Shown: positions 34,409-44,131, counted from the stretch's first letter. The stretch is DNA of 64,000 bases from Lacinutrix sp. 5H-3-7-4 (GCF_000211855.2 NC_015638.1:2825001-2889000), one strand, 5' to 3'. Notes: generated by a model not told the origin, from the sequence alone. Numbers and translations: made by a program.

Positions 34409-35920
34409 TTACATCCAATCTCTATCTTCAGATTCTACTTTATATAATAAGAAATTTTTAATGTCTCTTGCTATATTTAATTCTATATGTGGTATTGTAA
34501 TTGCTTTTGATGCAGAATACACTTTTACCGTTGCTAATTTGCGCTTTTTTTGAAATATGGTTTGCTTTATTTTTACTGCTTGTACCTTATGTGTTTCTAA
34601 GAAACTAGTATGTGTTTCTATTAGCTTCCCTGTACCTACAACTATATAATTATTGTCTATACTATAGTATGCTTTTTTATAAGCGTATAAAGTGTTGGCT
34701 GCAAATAATATTACCAAAGGAATATTTATTAAAAACACTAATGGTGGAGCAAAAATTATAGGGATATTGATTAATAGTAATAGAAATATATTAACCATTA
34801 CTTCTTTTAAAATAAAATAACGATTGGGTTTATATTTTTGTATAGATGTGTATACGCCAGAATAAAACTCATTAATTAACTCATTAATTTGAGTTTTATT
34901 TAAACCTATAATATTGAATTTTAATTGTTGCTTTTTATTAACCATTGCCTGCGTAAATGAAAGTTTATAAAGCCCAAGTGCTTTTTTAAACTTGTTTGTA
35001 GAAATGGTTGTGTTTTGGATTCTTGAAGAAACTAAACCTAAGTTTATTTTATTAAATAATCCTTTAGATATTTCTAATCCATCTTTTTTACGATAGACTG
35101 TTAAATTGAAGTTTTGTACTACTGTTTTTATAAGAGAAAATAAAAAAGATGTAATTAATAATAGAATTAATAATGTAACATTAAACATTATTAATCCTAA
35201 AAGTGCTTGTTCATCTAACTCAAAGTATTCATTAAATCTTGAGGTGACTTTAAATTGCTTTATAAATTCTTTAAAATCGTTATACAGACCAAAAATAAAA
35301 GCTAAAACAAAGACTAAACTTTTTAAATGATTCTCGCTTATACCTTCTAAAAGTAATTTTTTAAAAGAGGCTTTATAGTATACATTGGTTGTTTCAACGC
35401 TGTTTTTTATATCTTCTGTCTTTTCTAAATTATCCTCTACTTTAGAACTAGATAATAACTGTTTTTTTAAAGCTTCAGCTTTTGGTTTAGATAATGCTTT
35501 TATTTCAATTTCAGTTTTATCATCTCCTGCAGTTTCTATAGATAAGGAAACTACATTTATAAGTTGCTGAATTACATTTTGCTTGATGTAAACGTTTTGA
35601 ATTTTAGATTTGGATATCGAGGTTTCTTCTTTATTAATTATACCTTGTTTTAATATAAAGTAGTCTTTATTAATATAAAACTTAAAGTTTAGGTATTTTA
35701 ATATAGCAAATATGATAAAGTATAAAATAAATGCTGCTACAGAAAGTATTACTTTATAGTTGTAAATATCTAAAGCTTCACCACTTTGAAAATATTTTAA
35801 AAAAAAGGCAGCAATAACAATTATTAAACCTTTAATTACTTTATAAACGCTAACTCCAAAAATTACAATAATGCCTTTTGCAGATTGTCGAGAAGGTATA
35901 TTAAAGTTATTCTCGCTCAT
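34409..35920 (-). CDS. PH domain-containing membrane protein (YdbT-like)
   Basis: A 503-residue membrane protein with repeated bacterial PH (bPH_2, former DUF304) modules: strands after hydrophobic pairs near residues 20-75, 210-270 and 355-410, with INKDYFILKQGIINKEE and KIQNVYIKQNVIQQL as the first PH unit and related units later (GLEISKGLFNKINLGLVSS, NNYIVVGTGKLIETH). Same layout as Bacillus YdbT. Function unknown; the family sits in the inner membrane and has been tied to bacteriocin resistance in Bacillus. Its start overlaps the end of the smaller PH gene by 14 bases. Confidence 0.75.
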   Translation of the reverse strand: MSENNFNIPSRQSAKGIIVIFGVSVYKVIKGLIIVIAAFFLKYFQSGEALDIYNYKVILSVAAFILYFIIFAILKYLNFKFYINKDYFILKQGIINKEETSISKSKIQNVYIKQNVIQQLINVVSLSIETAGDDKTEIEIKALSKPKAEALKKQLLSSSKVEDNLEKTEDIKNSVETTNVYYKASFKKLLLEGISENHLKSLVFVLAFIFGLYNDFKEFIKQFKVTSRFNEYFELDEQALLGLIMFNVTLLILLLITSFLFSLIKTVVQNFNLTVYRKKDGLEISKGLFNKINLGLVSSRIQNTTISTNKFKKALGLYKLSFTQAMVNKKQQLKFNIIGLNKTQINELINEFYSGVYTSIQKYKPNRYFILKEVMVNIFLLLLINIPIIFAPPLVFLINIPLVILFAANTLYAYKKAYYSIDNNYIVVGTGKLIETHTSFLETHKVQAVKIKQTIFQKKRKLATVKVYSASKAITIPHIELNIARDIKNFLLYKVESEDRDWM

Positions 35921-36422
35921 TTAAAATATTGGTTAAAAAAGCATATTGAGAATCGGCTACTTCTCTTGGTAAGCCTTTTATAGATAAATCTCCACCAGAT
36001 TCTCCTGCAGAGAAAATTTTTAATGTAGATAAGCCAAATTTTCTAGCTAAAAAAGATCTTGAAATTTCTAAATGTTGTATACGATTAAATGGTAATGTTG
36101 TTGTAGAATTATTTAAATAGCCATGAGAATAGGTAATGTCTTTTTCTCTTAAAGCATACTTACGTTTTTTAAAACCTAATTTATATAAAATAAGTTGTGC
36201 TAAAAAAACAATTAAAACTCCAGCTAATAGGTACCAAAATACAGTATGAAAACCTTCTTTTTTAGTAAAATACTTTACAGCACTTAAAACTGCTATTATA
36301 ATACCATATAGTATTACAAGGTTTATTACTATTATGGTAAAATATTTTTTTGCTATAGGCTTTAACTCTAATGCTTCAACTTTTGGTAAAGTTTCTATAT
36401 CTATTTGACTGTTTGAAAACAA
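35907..36422 (-). CDS. PH domain-containing membrane protein (YdbS-like)
   Basis: A 171-residue protein: two hydrophobic helices (about 28-50 and 62-82) followed by a bacterial PH domain with LREKDITYSHGYLNNSTTT and FNRIQHLEISRSFLARKFGL, the conserved part of the YdbS family. It pairs with the 503-residue YdbT-like protein encoded directly downstream with a 14-base overlap. The start is TTG, four bases after the upstream stop; no ATG is available in frame. Role unknown. Confidence 0.75.
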   Translation of the reverse strand: MFSNSQIDIETLPKVEALELKPIAKKYFTIIVINLVILYGIIIAVLSAVKYFTKKEGFHTVFWYLLAGVLIVFLAQLILYKLGFKKRKYALREKDITYSHGYLNNSTTTLPFNRIQHLEISRSFLARKFGLSTLKIFSAGESGGDLSIKGLPREVADSQYAFLTNILNERE

Positions 36423-36426
36423 ATGA

Positions 36427-36621
36427 TTATTTTTTATTGTTATTCATAAAATAAAATCCAGATACAAGTCCTTGAAATAATCCAAAAGCTACAAAATGAA
36501 AAAGGAATTTAAGAATATTAAATTCTTCATGATTATAATGATCTAAAGCCCACATAAATATGGCAAAAAACAAACCAGATATAAAACCAAATAATATTCT
36601 AGTAATTGTTTTCTTACTCAT
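36427..36621 (-). CDS. small two-helix membrane protein, unknown
   Basis: A 64-residue protein with two hydrophobic helices (ITRILFGFISGLFFAIFMWAL and a second near residues 37-57) separated by a charged loop HYNHEEFN. I recognise no family. It is 20 bases after the Fe-S protein gene and four before the YdbS-like gene, so it is co-transcribed with both. Confidence 0.6.
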   Translation of the reverse strand: MSKKTITRILFGFISGLFFAIFMWALDHYNHEEFNILKFLFHFVAFGLFQGLVSGFYFMNNNKK

Positions 36622-36641
36622 TTACTTATGTGAATTTTGAC

Positions 36642-37433
36642 TTATAAACCTTGTGCTTGAGCAATTAACTCTGCAACATCTAACACTTGAATTTCGTTTT
36701 CTTTTTCTTTAACTTTTACGCCATCTGACATCATTGTCATACAATAAGGACAACCAGTTGCTATAATATTGGGATTTGTTTTTAAAGCATCTTCTGTACG
36801 TAACTCATTAACATCTTTGTCTCCTTTTTCTGGTTCTTTAAACATTTGAGCTCCACCAGCACCACAACATAATGCTGTAGACTTGCTTCTTTTCATTTCA
36901 ATTAATGTTGCATTTAGAGTATTCAATACATCTCTAGGTGCTTCGTATTCTGAATTTGCTCTACCTAAATAACATGGGTCATGAAATGTAATACGCTTAT
37001 TATTAAAAGTGTTTGAGCTAATTTTAATTTTACCTGTATTTATAAGTTCTTTTATAAATTGAGTATGGTGTACAACCTCATAGTTACCACCTAAACCTGG
37101 ATATTCGTTTTTTAAGCAATTAAATGAATGAGGATCGCAGGTAACAATACGTTTAACTTCGTAAGCGTTAAGTAATTCGATATTCATAAACGCCTGCATT
37201 TGAAACAAAAATTCGTTTCCAGCGCGTTTTGCTACATCTCCTGTAGAGCTTTCTTCGGTTCCTAAAACAGCAAAATTCACTTCAGCTTTATTTAATATTT
37301 TAACAAATGCTTTTGTTATTTTTTTTGCTCTATCGTCGTAACTTCCAGCAGAACCTACCCAGAATAAGATATCTGGTGTTTTACCTTCTGCCATCATTTC
37401 TGCCATTGTAGGCACTATTAGTTGCTCGCTCAT
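36642..37433 (-). CDS. CCG-domain (Fe-S)-binding protein, HdrB/GlpC-like
   Basis: A 263-residue cytoplasmic protein with two cysteine-rich CCG regions, as in heterodisulfide reductase HdrB and the Fe-S subunit of glycolate and glycerol-3-phosphate dehydrogenases. The first is CDPHSFN with HDPCYLGR, the second CCGAGGAQMF near residue 188 and TGCPYCMTMM near 225. It should bind an unusual [4Fe-4S] cluster for electron transfer or disulfide chemistry. Its partner is the membrane Fe-S protein at 37786-39099; a 112-residue secreted protein gene separates them by short gaps. Confidence 0.85.
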   Translation of the reverse strand: MSEQLIVPTMAEMMAEGKTPDILFWVGSAGSYDDRAKKITKAFVKILNKAEVNFAVLGTEESSTGDVAKRAGNEFLFQMQAFMNIELLNAYEVKRIVTCDPHSFNCLKNEYPGLGGNYEVVHHTQFIKELINTGKIKISSNTFNNKRITFHDPCYLGRANSEYEAPRDVLNTLNATLIEMKRSKSTALCCGAGGAQMFKEPEKGDKDVNELRTEDALKTNPNIIATGCPYCMTMMSDGVKVKEKENEIQVLDVAELIAQAQGL

Positions 37434-37454
37434 GTTAATTGGTTATATGAGGTT

Positions 37455-37793
37455 TTACTTATTGTCTTTCAGTTTTGCAAAATCTTTTTTAGCAATTCGT
37501 ATATAAATTGCTAATCTTTTTTTGCCTTGTTTTAATTTATTTTCTGGCAAATACTTTTCGGCATCTGCTCTATACAATGCTTCTTGACCTATACTTTCCA
37601 GTTGTTTTTCGTTACAATAATCGCAAAACACTTTTTTTAACCAAATGCTATCTGCCTTGCTATTGTTATAAATAATTTCTGTATAAGCTTTTATTTGAAG
37701 TGAATCTTTTTTGTAGGATTGACTAAACATTACATTTGAAACACATAACATTATAAATATAATTATATGGTATTTCAAGGTTTGTTTATTCAT
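37455..37793 (-). CDS. small exported protein, unknown
   Basis: A 112-residue protein with a signal-peptide-like N-terminus (hydrophobic IIIFIMLCVSNVMFSQ) followed by a charged helical part. It contains FCDYCNEKQ near residue 58, a CxxC pair that could be redox-active or metal-binding, and ends with Lys-rich helices. No family recognised. It overlaps the end of the membrane Fe-S protein gene by eight bases and lies 21 bases before the HdrB-like gene, so it is translated with this redox pair. Confidence 0.6.
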   Translation of the reverse strand: MNKQTLKYHIIIFIMLCVSNVMFSQSYKKDSLQIKAYTEIIYNNSKADSIWLKKVFCDYCNEKQLESIGQEALYRADAEKYLPENKLKQGKKRLAIYIRIAKKDFAKLKDNK

Positions 37794-39099
37794 CTTTCCA
37801 GTTTAATCTATCCATTTGGTTATATGGCCAAGGTGCTCCATTGTTTTCAACATTAGTCATCATGTTGTTTAACTCCATTGGTGCAGCACTTTCTTCCATA
37901 ACTAAGTAACGACGCATCTCCATAATAATATTTAATGGGTCTATACTAATTGGACAAGCTTCTACACAGGCATTACAACTTGTACATGCCCATAATTCTT
38001 CTTTTGTAATATAATCATTAAGTAGTTGTTTACCATCGTCTACAAAAACACCTTTGTTAGTGTCTATATTTTTACCAACTTCTTCTAGACGATCTCTGGT
38101 ATCCATCATTATTTTTCTTGGCGATAATTTTTTACCTGTTAGGTTTGCAGGACACTCGCTGGTACAACGTCCGCACTCTGTACAAGTATATGCATTAAGT
38201 AGGTTTAACCAACTTAAATCTTGCACATCACTAGCACCAAATTTTGCTGGTACTTCTTCCTCTTCGGTTTCTGCTGGCGCAGCAAATGGATCTGCATCTG
38301 GATCCATCATTAATTTTACTTCTTTTGTTACGGCATCATTATTATCAAATTGACCTTTTGGTGTTAATTTACCATAATATGTATTTGGAAACGCTAATAA
38401 TATATGTAAGTGTTTAGAGAAATACAGGTAGTTTAAGAATACTAATATTCCTAAAATATGTAACCACCAAGCGCTACGTTCTATAATATGTAATGTACCT
38501 TCTGATGCTCCACTAAATAATGGCGCAATAAACTGGCTCACTATATTTCCAGATGCTATATTTTGAAATGTAGTATCTGTTGCATTCATGACTAAAAACA
38601 ATGCCATTAAAACCATTTCAAAATAAAGTATAAAATTACCATCGTTTTTTGGCCAGCCTTTCATTTCGGCACTCATAAAACGTCGTAATTTTATAATATT
38701 TCTACGAACCCAAAATACAACAACTGTTATAAATACTAATGCTGCAAGAATTTCAAAGCTTCCTATTAAAAAACCATAAACAGATTCTGGCAAAATACTT
38801 AAGCCTATTCTATGTGTTCCAAAAAGGCCATCGATTATTATTTCTAAAACTTCGATATTAATAATTACAAAACCAACATATACAATAACGTGCAAAAATC
38901 CTGCTATAGGTCTTTTTACCATTTTGCTTTGTCCTAAAGCTATCATTGCCATGTTTTTCCAACGTTGAGATTTATTGTCGCTAACGTCTTTGGGTTGGCC
39001 TAATTTAATGTTTCTAATTAGTTTTTGTACATTTTTTGCAAAGTAGCCAATGCCTAAAATTAATGCTATGGCAAAAATAATGTTTGGTAAGTAGTTCAT
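37786..39099 (-). CDS. membrane-anchored 4Fe-4S electron-transfer protein, HdrC/NarI-like fusion
   Basis: A 437-residue protein. The first 240 residues hold about five to six hydrophobic segments in the style of a NarI/DsrM quinone-side cytochrome-b-like anchor. The C-terminal part carries two ferredoxin motifs, CTECGRCTSECP near residue 300 and CTSCNACVEACP near 365, as in HdrC. Together with the HdrB-like protein it probably forms a membrane redox complex exchanging electrons between the quinone pool and a cytoplasmic partner. The partner substrate is not identifiable. It lies 14 bases downstream of the MCE protein gene. Confidence 0.85.
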   Translation of the reverse strand: MNYLPNIIFAIALILGIGYFAKNVQKLIRNIKLGQPKDVSDNKSQRWKNMAMIALGQSKMVKRPIAGFLHVIVYVGFVIINIEVLEIIIDGLFGTHRIGLSILPESVYGFLIGSFEILAALVFITVVVFWVRRNIIKLRRFMSAEMKGWPKNDGNFILYFEMVLMALFLVMNATDTTFQNIASGNIVSQFIAPLFSGASEGTLHIIERSAWWLHILGILVFLNYLYFSKHLHILLAFPNTYYGKLTPKGQFDNNDAVTKEVKLMMDPDADPFAAPAETEEEEVPAKFGASDVQDLSWLNLLNAYTCTECGRCTSECPANLTGKKLSPRKIMMDTRDRLEEVGKNIDTNKGVFVDDGKQLLNDYITKEELWACTSCNACVEACPISIDPLNIIMEMRRYLVMEESAAPMELNNMMTNVENNGAPWPYNQMDRLNWKDE

Positions 39100-39113
39100 T
39101 TATATTAGTTAGT

Positions 39114-40052
39114 TTATTCTCTTTCGTCTTCAGGTTCTACGTATGGTTTGCTCTTTTTTCCAAATACAGATATGTTTACATAACGTTTTGGGTTAAGTTT
39201 AAAATCTTGTAATAGTTCTTTTAATTGGTAAGATGCTACTTCAAGATTATTGTATAATTTATCATCTTTTAATAATTTACCCATAGAACCTTCACCTTTA
39301 TTTAAATCGGCAATAAGTCCATCTACACCAGCTAAAGTGTTGTCAAGATTTTTTACAGTTTGGTCTATATTAACATCTTTTAAATTATTTGACAAAATAG
39401 CTAAATCTTGACTTACTGTATTAAAATTTGTCAATACCTCGTTTAAATTCTTTTCGTTTGAAGCAATTACACCATTAAATGATTTTGATAGTGTTTGAAA
39501 AGATCTTAAGGTATTGTTAAGTTCTGAAAGTGCATTTCTAAGTCCTTTTTCTGAGTCGTCTTGAACTAGATCGTTTAAACTTAAAAGTAGAGAATCTGCT
39601 GCTTTTAAAGTACCATCAAGTTCATTACTTAATCCAGAAAAGTTACTTGTTAAGCTTGAAATTAAGCCGACTTCTACTTCACTTTCTATATAATCTCCAG
39701 ATTTTGCTAATTCTTTAGAATCACCTGGAATAATAGCAATACCATTGCCTCCCATTAAACCTAATTCGTACAACCTAATTTTACTATCTTTTGAAAATTT
39801 TAATTGTTCGTCTACCTGAAAAGCCACTCTTGTTTTTCCTGTTTCGAAGTCGTATTTAATATCTGAAATTCGTCCAACATTATTACCTTTTATAGTAACT
39901 GGAGATGAAGAAGTAAGTCCATTATATTCAAAAGTTGTATAAAACGAATTATCACCTTCTAAAAGATTTTCACCTTTTAGATAATTAAATCCAAAAACGA
40001 ATAATGCTATTCCTGCAATAACTAATATGGCTGTTTTTACTTCTCTTGACAT
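39114..40052 (-). CDS. MlaD/MCE domain lipid-transport protein
   Basis: A 312-residue protein with an N-terminal membrane anchor (TAILVIAGIALFVFGF), an MCE domain (SPVTIKGNNVGRISDI near residue 55, GGNGIAIIPGD near 105) and a long helical tail with heptad-like leucines (about 130-290). MCE proteins form hexameric rings that carry phospholipids between membranes. No mlaE or mlaF gene is adjacent, but such genes can be elsewhere. It sits 56 bases downstream of the amidase gene in the same direction. Confidence 0.85.
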   Translation of the reverse strand: MSREVKTAILVIAGIALFVFGFNYLKGENLLEGDNSFYTTFEYNGLTSSSPVTIKGNNVGRISDIKYDFETGKTRVAFQVDEQLKFSKDSKIRLYELGLMGGNGIAIIPGDSKELAKSGDYIESEVEVGLISSLTSNFSGLSNELDGTLKAADSLLLSLNDLVQDDSEKGLRNALSELNNTLRSFQTLSKSFNGVIASNEKNLNEVLTNFNTVSQDLAILSNNLKDVNIDQTVKNLDNTLAGVDGLIADLNKGEGSMGKLLKDDKLYNNLEVASYQLKELLQDFKLNPKRYVNISVFGKKSKPYVEPEDERE

Positions 40053-40108
40053 GTATAGGTTGTTATTTGAGTCGAAAACAAAAATAGGATATTTTTATAA
40101 AGAACAGG

Positions 40109-41227
40109 CTATTTTGCGCCCTCATTTAGTGCTTTTTCCAAACTTATTCGTTTTCCATCTTTATAAGCTACAATATATGCGCTATTAAATCCTTTTTTAC
40201 GAGCTTCTTTTTGAAGCAGTTGAATTTTATTAATATCTGACGAATATCCATAAAAATATTTGTACAATTTATCTTCTTTTTCTCTCGAGACAGGATTTAA
40301 TCCTTTAAAATTGTATGGTTTAGGCTCTAATTTTTTAGAACTAGCAGCTATTTGCACTTTAAAGACAGTGTTATTTATAATTTTTTCTTCAGTAGAAATG
40401 TCTTCTTCCTCTATTGTTTCTAAAGGCATATCTACAACACTAATGTTTAAATCTAAATTGTTTTTATACTTTAAAATTGCATTTTCAATAGAAGTTGCAA
40501 TATTACTTTGACCTTTACTAGAATTTAAATAAGCGCCTTCACTTTTATTTGTTACAAAACCTGTTTCGATTAAAACACTAGGCATATATGTGTTATGCAT
40601 TACCCATAAACTAGCTTGTTTCACACCTCGACTTTTTCTTTTAGACTTATCTCTAAAATTATTTTCTACAAGTCTAGCTAGCATAATACTTTGGTCTGTA
40701 TATTCTTCTTGCATTAAACTTAAACCTATAAAAGATTCGGGAGAATCTGGATCAAAACCTGCATAATGTTCTTCGTGGTTGTCCTCTAAGAATATTACTT
40801 CGTTTTCTTTTTTAGCTATTTCAAGATTTCTTTTTGTATTGGCAACACCTAAAACAAAAGTTTCTGTACCATAGGCTTGAGAATTATGTGCATTACAGTG
40901 AATAGAAACAAATAAATCTGCATCTGCTCTATTCGCAATTGCAGCACGTTCTCTTAATTCTAAAAACACATCGGTTTTTCTTGTATAAATAACTTTTATG
41001 TCTTTATTTTTTTCTAAAGCTGCTCCAACTTTTTTAACAATTTTAAGAGCAATATCACTTTCTCTATAACCGTATTGAGAGTGTTTTCCAGGATCTTTTC
41101 CACCATGTCCAGCATCTAACACAACAACAAATTTTCCTTTATTTGATTGAGCATCAACAGTTGAGAATACAGAAACTGTTAATACTATTATAAAAAATAC
41201 GAAAACTGTTTTTAGTTGCGTTTGCAT
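40109..41227 (-). CDS. N-acetylmuramoyl-L-alanine amidase with SPOR-like tail
   Basis: A 372-residue exported amidase cleaving the bond between muramic acid and the stem peptide. The signal peptide is TVFVFFIIVLTVSVFSTVDAQ (residues about 7-27, here quoted with a gap after VFST), then VVLDAGHGGKDPG near 34, SIHCNAH near 110 and VLIETGFVTN near 215 supply the zinc ligands and catalytic Glu. The last 90 residues (starting FKVQIAASS) resemble a SPOR peptidoglycan-binding domain. I place the start at the ATG at 41227, which gives a proper signal peptide; an ATG five codons upstream (41242) is possible, and longer frames run into the divergent lptD promoter. Confidence 0.88.
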   Translation of the reverse strand: MQTQLKTVFVFFIIVLTVSVFSTVDAQSNKGKFVVVLDAGHGGKDPGKHSQYGYRESDIALKIVKKVGAALEKNKDIKVIYTRKTDVFLELRERAAIANRADADLFVSIHCNAHNSQAYGTETFVLGVANTKRNLEIAKKENEVIFLEDNHEEHYAGFDPDSPESFIGLSLMQEEYTDQSIMLARLVENNFRDKSKRKSRGVKQASLWVMHNTYMPSVLIETGFVTNKSEGAYLNSSKGQSNIATSIENAILKYKNNLDLNISVVDMPLETIEEEDISTEEKIINNTVFKVQIAASSKKLEPKPYNFKGLNPVSREKEDKLYKYFYGYSSDINKIQLLQKEARKKGFNSAYIVAYKDGKRISLEKALNEGAK

Positions 41228-41308
41228 TATATTGTAACTCATTTTTAAAGCTTTTACTGTGGTTTTATAAATTTTTGAGAATAATAAATTAATCATAAAA
41301 AATATATG

Positions 41309-41316
41309 TAATTTTG
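41309..41316 (+). promoter_or_regulatory. predicted -7 box for lptD
   Basis: TAATTTTG matches TAnnTTTG fully. A transcript would start near 41322, downstream of a possible TTG start at 41314, so the box argues for the start at 41365. It lies in the 137-base gap to the divergent amidase gene. Confidence 0.45.
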
Positions 41317-41364
41317 GGATTTCAAAAACCGAGCCATAGTTTAGCAAAAATACATTTAAAAGCA

Positions 41365-44088
41365 TTGCATACAAATACAAAATACATACTTTTTGCCTTA
41401 AGTTTTACAGTGTTTATCAACACTTTTTGCTTTGCTCAAGACACGCCAAATAAAAGTTTAAGCATTCCTGCAGATAAAAAAGAAGCTCCTGTAGAAGTTT
41501 CTATAGACACTTTTTTAACAAAAGATGTAAATAAACCTATTGCTAATAAAAAAGAAAACGATTCTACACTTAACGATAGTATAACTCCAAAAAAAGCAAA
41601 ACTTCTTGAAGCCATAGTATCTTATAAAGCAAAAGATTATACGCTTTTTAATAGAAAAGAGCAAAAGATGTACTTGTATAATGAAGCTCAAGTTTTGTAT
41701 CAAGATATGGAATTAACGGCTGGTAATATTGTAATAGATTATAGTACAAATAAAGTTTACGCAGGTCGATTAAAAGATTCTGCAGGGAATTACACACAGC
41801 GTCCTGTTTTTAAGCAAGGTACTAATGTTGTAGAGCCAGATTCTATTATATTTAACACCAAAACACAACGTGCTTTAATATTTAATTCTAGAACCGAACA
41901 AAACGGAATGAATATTTTAGCAGAACGCTCTAAAAAAGAAAATGACTCTGTTTATTTTTTAGGTAATACGCGTTTTACTACTGCCGAAGATTTAGATGAC
42001 CCTGAGTACTATTTTTTAACTAACAAATTAAAATTAGTACCAGATAAAAAAATTGTTGTTGGTGGTACACAAATGTTTATTTACGATGTACCTACACCTA
42101 TTTTTATTCCATTTGGTTTCTTTCCATTAACCTCAAAACAAACCTCAGGTGTTATTATACCTAGTTTTGGAGAACAAAACGATCGTGGTTACTTTTTACA
42201 AAATGGTGGTTATTATTTTGCAATTAGCGATTATGTAGATTTAGCTGTATTAGGAGATTATTATACCAATGGTAGTTATGGTTTACGTTTTGAGTCTAAA
42301 TACAAAACACGCTATAAATATAGTGGTAATGTAGGTTTTAGGTACGAAAACTTAATAAATAGTGAACGTGGTTTTCCAGATTATTCTAAAAGTACTATTT
42401 ATAATTTACGTTGGTCTCACCAACAGGACACAAAAGCAAACCCTAACTCTAGATTTTCTGCATCTGTAAACTTAGGTAGTAGTAATTACTATCAACAATC
42501 TGTAAACCAGGTTAACACAGCAAGTTTTTTAAATAACACGTTGGCATCTTCTATATCTTATGCAAAAACCTTTCAAGGTGAGCCACAAGTAAATTTAAGC
42601 TTAACTGCAACACACTCGCAAAATACACAAACCGAACAAATTAACATGACTTTACCAACACTACAAGCCAGTGTTAGTAGAGTGTATCCTTTTGCTCCTA
42701 AAATTGGTTCTAAAAAAGGAATTATTCAAAATATTAATTTACAATATAATGTTCGTGCAGAAAATAGTATTCAAACAACAGATTCTTTATTTTTTAAAAG
42801 TGAAATGTTTGATGACGCTCTTATTGGTATGCGACACACAATTCCTGTAGCTACTAACTTTAAAATTTTTAAACATTTTAGTGTAAGTGCTTCTGCTAAT
42901 TATGATGAAACATGGACTTTAAATACAATTAATCGTTTTTATGATCCAGAAGAAGAGCTAGTAGTAACCGAAGATTTAAATGGTTTTGATTCTTATAGAA
43001 CATATAATTTTGGTACTAGTATTGGTACTACAATTTATGGTCTCTTTAATTTTGATAAAAATGAAGAAGGAAAAAAAATACAAGCCATTAGACATGTTAT
43101 GCGTCCATCTATAAGTTATAATATAAATCCTGCCTTCGATAAATATTATGACACCTACGAAGTTACAGATATAGATGGAAACCCTATAGAAGAAGTAGAA
43201 TTCTCTAGATTTGATGAAAGTTTATATGGTTCTCCAAATAAAACATTTTCAAGTTCTATAGGTTTATCTTTATCAAATAATTTTGAAGCTAAAGTGCGTG
43301 ATAGAGATAGTACTAAAACCGAACCTAAAAAAATTGTTTTACTTAACAATTTAAATTTCTCTACATCTTATAATGTTGCTGGAGATTCTTTAAAATGGAG
43401 TCCTGTGAGAATGTCTGGTGGCACACAATTATTTAACAATAAAATGAATGTTAACTTTGGTGCCACTCTAGATCCTTATGCTTTAGATAATAATAACAGA
43501 CGAATTGACACTTACAATATTAACAATGGCGGAAGCTTATTTAGACTTACCAGCGCAAACCTAACACTTAGTTACAGTTTAAGTAGTGATGGTGGCGAAA
43601 GAGAAAGCAATACCAGCCAAAGTAGTAGAAACGAAACCTTACAAAGTGGTGGTCGTGATGATGATTTATTTGGTCGTTCTCAAGATTTTGCCGACCAACG
43701 TTTTAATAAAGATGATGAAGATAAAGAAGAGACACCAAGTGAACTATATAATTACAAAATACCATGGAGTTTACGTTTAGCCTATGCTGTAAACTACGGT
43801 AATGCTACAAGACAAAACGAGATTACATCTAACTCTTTAATGTTTTCTGGAGATTTAGAAATTGCACCTAGATGGACTATTGGTGCTTCATCTGGATACG
43901 ATTTTAAAAACAAAGGTTTCTCTTATACACAGCTGCGTTTTGAAAGAGATTTATTAAGCTGGAGAATGAATTTTAGTTGGATTCCTTTTAGCACAAGAAG
44001 TTCTTGGAATTTCTTTATAGGTATTAAATCTAACTTGTTAAAAGATTTAAAATACGAAAAACGTCGTCAACCAGACCAACAATTATAA
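41365..44088 (+). CDS. lptD: LPS-assembly outer-membrane protein LptD (OstA-like)
   Basis: A 907-residue outer-membrane protein that inserts lipopolysaccharide in the outer leaflet. After a signal peptide ending FCFAQ, residues about 60-230 form an OstA/LptA-like jellyroll (YNEAQVLYQDMELTAGNIVI, AGRLKDSAG), then a large barrel with a FGFFPLTSKQTSGVIIPSFG signature near 250 and strand repeats to the C-terminus. The start is taken as TTG at 41365 because the upstream TTG at 41314 falls in the predicted -7 box and the shorter form begins directly with a normal signal peptide. An Asp/Arg-rich low-complexity insert lies near residues 760-800. Confidence 0.85.
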   Translation: MHTNTKYILFALSFTVFINTFCFAQDTPNKSLSIPADKKEAPVEVSIDTFLTKDVNKPIANKKENDSTLNDSITPKKAKLLEAIVSYKAKDYTLFNRKEQKMYLYNEAQVLYQDMELTAGNIVIDYSTNKVYAGRLKDSAGNYTQRPVFKQGTNVVEPDSIIFNTKTQRALIFNSRTEQNGMNILAERSKKENDSVYFLGNTRFTTAEDLDDPEYYFLTNKLKLVPDKKIVVGGTQMFIYDVPTPIFIPFGFFPLTSKQTSGVIIPSFGEQNDRGYFLQNGGYYFAISDYVDLAVLGDYYTNGSYGLRFESKYKTRYKYSGNVGFRYENLINSERGFPDYSKSTIYNLRWSHQQDTKANPNSRFSASVNLGSSNYYQQSVNQVNTASFLNNTLASSISYAKTFQGEPQVNLSLTATHSQNTQTEQINMTLPTLQASVSRVYPFAPKIGSKKGIIQNINLQYNVRAENSIQTTDSLFFKSEMFDDALIGMRHTIPVATNFKIFKHFSVSASANYDETWTLNTINRFYDPEEELVVTEDLNGFDSYRTYNFGTSIGTTIYGLFNFDKNEEGKKIQAIRHVMRPSISYNINPAFDKYYDTYEVTDIDGNPIEEVEFSRFDESLYGSPNKTFSSSIGLSLSNNFEAKVRDRDSTKTEPKKIVLLNNLNFSTSYNVAGDSLKWSPVRMSGGTQLFNNKMNVNFGATLDPYALDNNNRRIDTYNINNGGSLFRLTSANLTLSYSLSSDGGERESNTSQSSRNETLQSGGRDDDLFGRSQDFADQRFNKDDEDKEETPSELYNYKIPWSLRLAYAVNYGNATRQNEITSNSLMFSGDLEIAPRWTIGASSGYDFKNKGFSYTQLRFERDLLSWRMNFSWIPFSTRSSWNFFIGIKSNLLKDLKYEKRRQPDQQL

Positions 44089-44093
44089 TTACG

Positions 44094-44111
44094 TTTTCGC
44101 TTTCGCGGAAA
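44094..44111 (+). promoter_or_regulatory. 7-bp hairpin upstream of ridA (RCGGAAA family)
   Basis: TTTTCGC, loop TTTC, GCGGAAA forms a 7-bp stem with one G-T wobble in the 43-base gap between lptD and ridA. It shares loop or right arm with the elements at 2029 and 7854. No T run follows, so it is not a typical terminator. Confidence 0.45.
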
Positions 44112-44131
44112 TATTAAAACATTATTTCCTT

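Noticed and set aside
38054-38353. A 99-residue plus-strand frame inside the membrane Fe-S protein gene
   Set aside because: Antisense to the ferredoxin motifs; no independent evidence for coding.
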